Shown here: one piece after another, positions 59,934 to 64,000 of the stretch
Layout of the letters: every line of letters begins with the position of its first letter
How positions within the stretch are numbered: the stretch's first letter is position 1
Assembly (NCBI RefSeq): GCF_019968765.1
Contig: NZ_CP074149.1
Span: 4,650,001 to 4,714,000 of the forward strand
Reading direction: 5' to 3'
Length of the DNA: 64,000 nucleotides
DNA from: Enterobacter sp. JBIWA008
GTDB lineage: Bacteria > Pseudomonadota > Gammaproteobacteria > Enterobacterales > Enterobacteriaceae
The notes under the pieces: model-generated
What the model was told of the DNA's origin: nothing
Databases searched by the model: none
Seen by the model: the letters and a program-made list of their open reading frames with translations, nothing else
Program-made: the position numbers and the translations under genes

Positions 59934-60827
59934 TTACGAAAGCCCAACGTGACCGGGTACAACCGAGCAGGGATCCTGGTGAATGATGACGTCTGAACCA
60001 GGAAAACGCTGCAAAATCGCCTGCTCGACCTGGTCAGCAATAACGTGAGCCTGTACCAGTGGCAGGTTGTCTTCCATTTCAATATGAATCTGAATAAAGC
60101 GGGTCGGCCCTGACTGCCGCGTTCGAAGATCGTGTGCACCTCTGACGCCGGGCCAGGCGGTCACGATAGAAAAAATTTCATTACGTTCTGAGTCCGGGAG
60201 GGCGCGGTCAAGCAGTGATTGCACCGCTTCATACCCCATCCGCAGGGCGCTATATAAAATATAGATACCAATTCCTAACGCAAACAATGCATCTGCCCGA
60301 TGCCAGCCATACCAGGCCAGACCGAGCGCAATAAGAATAGCCCCATTCATCATAACATCAGATTGATAATGAAGCATATCTGCCCGTACAGCCTGGCTTT
60401 GCGTTTTGCGCACGACCCAGCGCTGGAACGTTACCAGAACAAGTGTGCAAATAAGCGCAACGACCGTCACAACGACGCCCACGCCGGGATCGTTCATCGG
60501 GGTCGGCGAAACGAGATGCTGAATGCCGGTTAAAAACAGGAACAGCGCAGAGCCGGAAATAAACATACTTTGCGCCAGCGCGGCCAGCGACTCCGCCTTG
60601 CCGTGCCCAAATGTATGTTCTTCATCCGCAGGCTGCAGCGAGTAACGCACCACCAGCAGGTTAGTCAACGAGGCGGCAATATCCATCAGCGAGTCCACCA
60701 GCGCCGCCAGAATACTGACCGAGCCGGTATACCACCAGGCAAAGATTTTAATCAGTAACAGGCTGGAGGCCACGACGGTCGCCGCAATGGCGGCCCGGCT
60801 TACCAGTCTTCCATAGGATTGATTCAT
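59934..60827 (-). CDS. fieF: Cation diffusion facilitator FieF (YiiP)
   Basis: A proton-coupled zinc and iron(II) exporter of the CDF family. I chose the ATG at 60827 ([20 protein letters not shown], 297 aa). Six membrane helices are present with metal-site residues in [11 protein letters not shown] and [11 protein letters not shown]. The FGHGKAES loop and a cytoplasmic metal-binding C-terminal domain ([18 protein letters not shown]) follow. It is a few residues shorter than E. coli at the C-terminus. Confidence 0.96.
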   Translation of the reverse strand: MNQSYGRLVSRAAIAATVVASSLLLIKIFAWWYTGSVSILAALVDSLMDIAASLTNLLVVRYSLQPADEEHTFGHGKAESLAALAQSMFISGSALFLFLTGIQHLVSPTPMNDPGVGVVVTVVALICTLVLVTFQRWVVRKTQSQAVRADMLHYQSDVMMNGAILIALGLAWYGWHRADALFALGIGIYILYSALRMGYEAVQSLLDRALPDSERNEIFSIVTAWPGVRGAHDLRTRQSGPTRFIQIHIEMEDNLPLVQAHVIADQVEQAILQRFPGSDVIIHQDPCSVVPGHVGLS

Positions 60828-60914
60828 AAACGCTCCTGTCATGTCATGCCGCTATTATAACGGAAGCATGGGGAGCCTAAGGATGAATAAACGGTTAACA
60901 GGGCAAATGCGGGA

Positions 60915-60973
60915 CAAAAAAAACCCCCACATCATGTGGGGGAAGACAGGGATGGTGTCTATGGCAAGGAAAA
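60915..60973 (-). ncRNA. cpxQ: CpxQ small RNA from the cpxP 3' UTR
   Basis: The 3' end of cpxP mRNA contains TTTTCCTTGCCATAGACACC, then CATCCCTGTCTTCC and the terminator CCCCCACATGATGTGGGGGT with T8. This matches CpxQ, an Hfq-bound sRNA released from cpxP mRNA by RNase E that represses envelope protein mRNAs. The 5' end is set at the conserved TTTTCC processing region; the first residues overlap the end of the cpxP coding region's 3' side only by position. Confidence 0.88.
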
Positions 60974-60979
60974 CAGGGT

Positions 60980-61486
60980 TTACTGGTTACTACGGGTACT
61001 GCTATTGCTACTGAAAAACGTCGTTTCTGAGCTTCGCTGCATCCGTGCAACCTCTCGCAGCTGGTCCATTCGCTGCTGATGTCTGTCATTCAAAACCGCT
61101 TGCTGCTCGGGCGTTAGCAGATTGAACATCTGGTTGCGAACCTTCGCCATCTCTACCTGGCGGGCAACCTGTTCCTGTGCCATTTTTTCGGCCTGAGCGC
61201 GCACAGCGCTTTCGTCAAAATTTTCTGCGGTGACAAGGCGATGCATTGTCTCCATTTCGCTAACATTAACAGGGGGCTGGTCATGTCGTGCCCTCTGCAT
61301 CAGATCTCGCATCTGTTGACGCTGATGTTCGGTTAAACTTATGCCGTCAAACATATGGCTTTGGCTGCTGTTCTGCGTTGCGCCCTCTTCTAAGGGACCG
61401 TTATCGCTGATGATAGCTACGGCAGCCTGGCTAAACGCACTGAACGCCAGCGTTGAGGCCATGACGGCAGCGGTAACTTTGCGCAT
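60980..61486 (-). CDS. cpxP: Periplasmic Cpx pathway modulator CpxP
   Basis: A periplasmic adaptor that inhibits the sensor CpxA and delivers misfolded pilins to DegP. It starts at the ATG 61486 (168 aa) with signal peptide [20 protein letters not shown]. Two LTXXQ motifs are visible: [13 protein letters not shown] and [14 protein letters not shown]. It is divergent from cpxRA with a CpxR box near cpxR, and its 3' UTR gives CpxQ. Confidence 0.96.
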   Translation of the reverse strand: MRKVTAAVMASTLAFSAFSQAAVAIISDNGPLEEGATQNSSQSHMFDGISLTEHQRQQMRDLMQRARHDQPPVNVSEMETMHRLVTAENFDESAVRAQAEKMAQEQVARQVEMAKVRNQMFNLLTPEQQAVLNDRHQQRMDQLREVARMQRSSETTFFSSNSSTRSNQ

Positions 61487-61566
61487 CACTTGCTCCCAAA
61501 ATCTTTCGTGTCGCGATTCAACGAGAGACAGTCTACGATTCAGGCTGCAAACATGCGTCAGGGGGT

Positions 61567-61581
61567 GTAAAACAACGTAAA
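61567..61581. promoter_or_regulatory. CpxR box between cpxP and cpxR
   Basis: GTAAA-N5-GTAAA (GTAAAACAACGTAAA), an exact match to the CpxR consensus, 55 bp upstream of the cpxR start. It should drive cpxP and autoregulate cpxRA. Confidence 0.92.
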
Positions 61582-61636
61582 GTCATGGATTAGACAGCCT
61601 TGATGTCGTAATTTCTGCCTCGGAGGTATTTAAACA

Positions 61637-62335
61637 ATGAATAAAATCCTGTTAGTTGATGATGACCGAGAGCTCACATCCCTTTTAAAGGAGTTGCTCG
61701 ACATGGAAGGTTTCAACGTCCTGGTTGCCCATGATGGCGAGCAGGCGCTGAGTCTCCTTGACGACAGCATCGATTTACTTTTGCTCGACGTGATGATGCC
61801 GAAGAAAAACGGCATTGATACGTTGAAAGAGCTTCGCCAGACGCACCAGACTCCCGTTATTATGCTGACCGCACGCGGCAGCGAACTTGACCGCGTACTC
61901 GGCCTTGAGCTGGGCGCGGATGACTATTTACCGAAGCCGTTTAACGACCGTGAACTGGTTGCCCGTATTCGCGCTATCCTGCGTCGTTCCCACTGGAGCG
62001 AACAGCAGCAAAATACCGACAACAGCTCACCCACCCTGGAAGTCGACTCCCTGAGCCTGAACCCGGGCCGTCAGGAAGCGAGCTTTGATGGCCAGACGCT
62101 GGAACTGACCGGCACGGAGTTCACCCTGCTGTATCTGCTGGCGCAGCACCTCGGCCAGGTGGTATCGCGTGAGCATTTAAGTCAGGAAGTGCTGGGCAAA
62201 CGTCTGACACCGTTTGACCGCGCCATCGACATGCACATTTCTAACCTGCGCCGTAAGCTGCCTGAGCGTAAAGACGGTCACCCATGGTTTAAAACCCTGC
62301 GTGGTCGCGGTTATCTGATGGTTTCCGCTTCATGA
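61637..62335 (+). CDS. cpxR: Envelope stress response regulator CpxR
   Basis: An OmpR-family response regulator. It has 232 residues: a receiver domain with phospho-acceptor Asp51 in LLLLDVMMPKKNG and a conserved lysine in DDYLPKPFNDREL, then a winged-helix DNA-binding domain (TGTEFTLLYLLAQHLGQVVS). Its stop codon overlaps the cpxA start (ATGA). Confidence 0.98.
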   Translation: MNKILLVDDDRELTSLLKELLDMEGFNVLVAHDGEQALSLLDDSIDLLLLDVMMPKKNGIDTLKELRQTHQTPVIMLTARGSELDRVLGLELGADDYLPKPFNDRELVARIRAILRRSHWSEQQQNTDNSSPTLEVDSLSLNPGRQEASFDGQTLELTGTEFTLLYLLAQHLGQVVSREHLSQEVLGKRLTPFDRAIDMHISNLRRKLPERKDGHPWFKTLRGRGYLMVSAS

Positions 62336-63705
62336 TAGGAAGCTTAACCGCCCGCATCTTCGCCATCTTCTGGCTGACGCTGGCACTGGTTTTAATGCTC
62401 GTTTTGATGTTGCCAAAACTCGACTCACGCCAGATGACGGAGCTTCTCGACAGCGAGCAACGTCAGGGCGTGATGATCGAGCAACATGTTGAAGCCGAGC
62501 TGGCAAACGATCCGCCAAACGATTTGATGTGGTGGCGCAGGCTGTTTCGCGCTATCGACAAGTGGGCGCCGCCCGGACAACGCCTGTTGCTGGTGACCAG
62601 CGAAGGCCGCGTCATTGGGGCCGATCGCAATGAAATGCAGATTATCCGCAACTTCATTGGCCAGGCGGATAACGCCGATCATCCCCAGAAGAAGAAATAC
62701 GGCCGCGTAGAGATGGTGGGGCCTTTCTCCGTCAGAGACGGAGAGGATAATTATCAGCTCTACCTGATCCGTCCGGCGAGCAACTCCCAGTCTGATTTTA
62801 TCAACCTGCTGTTTGACCGCCCTCTCCTGCTGCTGATTGTTACCATGCTGGTCAGCTCGCCGCTGCTGTTATGGCTGGCGTGGAGCCTGGCAAAACCGGC
62901 ACGTAAGCTGAAGAATGCCGCCGATGAGGTGGCGCAGGGTAACCTGCGACAACACCCTGAACTGGAAGCCGGACCGCAGGAGTTCCTTGCCGCCGGGACC
63001 AGTTTTAACCAGATGGTGAGCGCTCTCGATCGCATGATGACCGCACAGCAACGTCTGCTGTCGGATATCTCGCACGAGCTGCGTACCCCGCTTACGCGCT
63101 TGCAGCTTGGCACCGCGCTGCTGCGCCGCCGCAGCGGTGAGAGCAAAGAGCTGGAGCGTATTGAAACGGAAGCTCACCGCCTGGACAGCATGATCAACGA
63201 CCTGCTGGTCATGTCGCGTAATCAGCAGAAAAACGCGCTGGTCAGCGAAACGGTGAAAGCCAATCACCTGTGGCACGAGGTGCTGGACAACGCGGCGTTC
63301 GAAGCGGAACAGATGGGTAAATCATTCACCGTCAACTTCCCGCCGGGCCCGTGGCCGCTGTACGGTAACCCTAACACGCTCGAAAGCGCGCTGGAGAACA
63401 TCGTGCGTAACGCCCTGCGCTACTCGCACACGAAGATTGAGGTGGCCTTCTCGGTGGATAAAGACGGGATCACCGTCATTGTCGATGACGACGGCCCAGG
63501 CGTCAGCCCGGAAGACCGCGAGCAGATTTTCCGTCCGTTCTATCGTACCGATGAGGCGCGCGACCGGGAATCGGGTGGTACTGGACTGGGTCTGGCGATT
63601 GTTGAAACCGCCATGCAGCAGCACCGTGGCTGGGTGAAAGCCGACGACAGCCCGCTGGGTGGACTACGGTTAACGCTGTGGCTACCGTTGTATAAGCGTT
63701 CGTAG
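62332..63705 (+). CDS. cpxA: Envelope stress sensor histidine kinase CpxA
   Basis: A membrane sensor kinase and phosphatase for CpxR. It has 457 residues: membrane helix 1 near residues 8-28, a periplasmic domain, helix 2 near 164-184, HAMP, then the phospho-acceptor His in SDISHELRTPLTRLQLG. The ATP-binding motifs are NIVRNALRYS, DDDGPGVSPEDRE and GGTGLGLAIVETAM. The start overlaps cpxR by 4 bp. Confidence 0.98.
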   Translation: MIGSLTARIFAIFWLTLALVLMLVLMLPKLDSRQMTELLDSEQRQGVMIEQHVEAELANDPPNDLMWWRRLFRAIDKWAPPGQRLLLVTSEGRVIGADRNEMQIIRNFIGQADNADHPQKKKYGRVEMVGPFSVRDGEDNYQLYLIRPASNSQSDFINLLFDRPLLLLIVTMLVSSPLLLWLAWSLAKPARKLKNAADEVAQGNLRQHPELEAGPQEFLAAGTSFNQMVSALDRMMTAQQRLLSDISHELRTPLTRLQLGTALLRRRSGESKELERIETEAHRLDSMINDLLVMSRNQQKNALVSETVKANHLWHEVLDNAAFEAEQMGKSFTVNFPPGPWPLYGNPNTLESALENIVRNALRYSHTKIEVAFSVDKDGITVIVDDDGPGVSPEDREQIFRPFYRTDEARDRESGGTGLGLAIVETAMQQHRGWVKADDSPLGGLRLTLWLPLYKRS

Positions 63706-63713
63706 CGGTTAGT

Positions 63714-63745
63714 GCCGGGTGGCGGCTTCGCCTTACCCGGCCTAC
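63714..63745. repeat. REP element between cpxA and yiiM
   Basis: GCCGGGTGGCGGCTTCGCCT, then TACCCGGCCTAC, identical to the element at 48333-48364. Confidence 0.88.
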
Positions 63746-63758
63746 TTTTTACGGAGAA

Positions 63759-64000
63759 CTACTTCCCCCACAATCTCCGCGAATTATCCTCGATCTTGCT
63801 GCTTAAACGCCGCTTCTGCATCGTTCTCGTCCAGCTGGTCGATAGCCCCGCAGCCGACAGCAGGCGGTGATACTGTTCGTCGTCAAACGGTATATGCCAT
63901 GCAATAGCGCAGGCCTCATAAACAGATACATCGCTCAGGCGCGACGCCAGCTCAAGCGGGGCATCCGCAGAAACCTGCCCAGCCAGGACCACGCGATACA
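63759..64000 (-). CDS. yiiM: MOSC domain protein YiiM (3' part, cut by window edge)
   Basis: The C-terminal 80 residues of a protein that continues beyond 64000. The sequence SWTRTMQKRRLSSKIEDNSR fits the 3-alpha C-terminal domain of YiiM, a MOSC-domain protein that in E. coli helps reduce N-hydroxylated bases such as 6-hydroxyaminopurine. Position next to cpxA and convergent with it is the same as in K-12, which supports the call. Confidence 0.85.
   Translation of the reverse strand, partial: YRVVLAGQVSADAPLELASRLSDVSVYEACAIAWHIPFDDEQYHRLLSAAGLSTSWTRTMQKRRLSSKIEDNSRRLWGK

Overview
The window is a stretch of chromosome from a member of the Enterobacteriaceae, most likely Enterobacter or a close relative. 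Nearly every protein aligns by eye, start to stop, with a familiar E. coli protein. The background features also fit: REP palindromes, a full ribosomal RNA operon with Ile/Ala spacer tRNAs, OxyS and CpxQ small RNAs, and a cobalamin riboswitch. No phage, insertion sequence, integron or CRISPR array is visible. Comparisons with E. coli K-12 gene order below come from memory, not from an alignment.

Layout. 1-4516 is the branched-chain amino acid operon ilvLGMED on the minus strand (ilvD runs off the left edge), with its leader peptide and attenuator. 4858-7687 holds comM/yifB, maoP and hdfR. 7786-13454 is a complete rrn operon on the minus strand (16S, tRNA-Ile, tRNA-Ala, 23S, 5S, tRNA-Asp, tRNA-Trp) with promoters P1 and P2. 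13506-21192 carries murI, btuB with its riboswitch, trmA, yijD, fabR, sthA and oxyR, with oxyS facing away from oxyR. 21681-29362 is ppc, yijO, fsaB, gldA and katG. 29510-39425 is the methionine/arginine block: metF, argE, argCBH, metL, metB, metJ. 39434-47873 is rpmE, priA, cytR, ftsN, hslVU, menA and rraA. 47838-48316 is an unrecognised small locus. 48385-52544 is zapB and glpFKX. 52641-63705 is fpr, yiiR, yiiQ, tpiA, an SLC13-type permease, cdh, sbp, pfkA, fieF, cpxP and cpxRA. The 3' end of yiiM closes the window.

Most notable locus. Between the convergent genes rraA and zapB I find what looks like a type I toxin-antitoxin module of the TisB/IstR or TimP/TimR kind. A 35-codon ORF with a basic start and a hydrophobic core sits at the end of a predicted mRNA of about 330 nt, which has its own strong terminator. 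The Shine-Dalgarno sequence lies in the loop of a small hairpin, behind a larger stem-loop. A divergent promoter shares the -35 region of the mRNA promoter and would make a short RNA of about 87 nt ending at the rraA terminator. The first 17 nt of that RNA can pair without a gap to the mRNA leader, about 64 nt upstream of the ORF.

Rearrangements. The argECBH cluster lies between metF and metL, inverted, rather than between ppc and oxyR as in K-12, and GC-rich palindromic repeats sit at both ends of it. The rrn operon joins the K-12 rrnB upstream flank (murI) to the K-12 rrnC downstream flank (aspT, trpT, hdfR). It also carries Ile/Ala spacer tRNAs where both of those K-12 operons carry Glu.

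Functionally the window is mostly core metabolism and stress response: Ilv, Met and Arg biosynthesis, glycerol and glycolytic enzymes, oxidative stress (OxyR, OxyS, KatG) and envelope stress (CpxAR, CpxP, CpxQ), plus translation and division genes.
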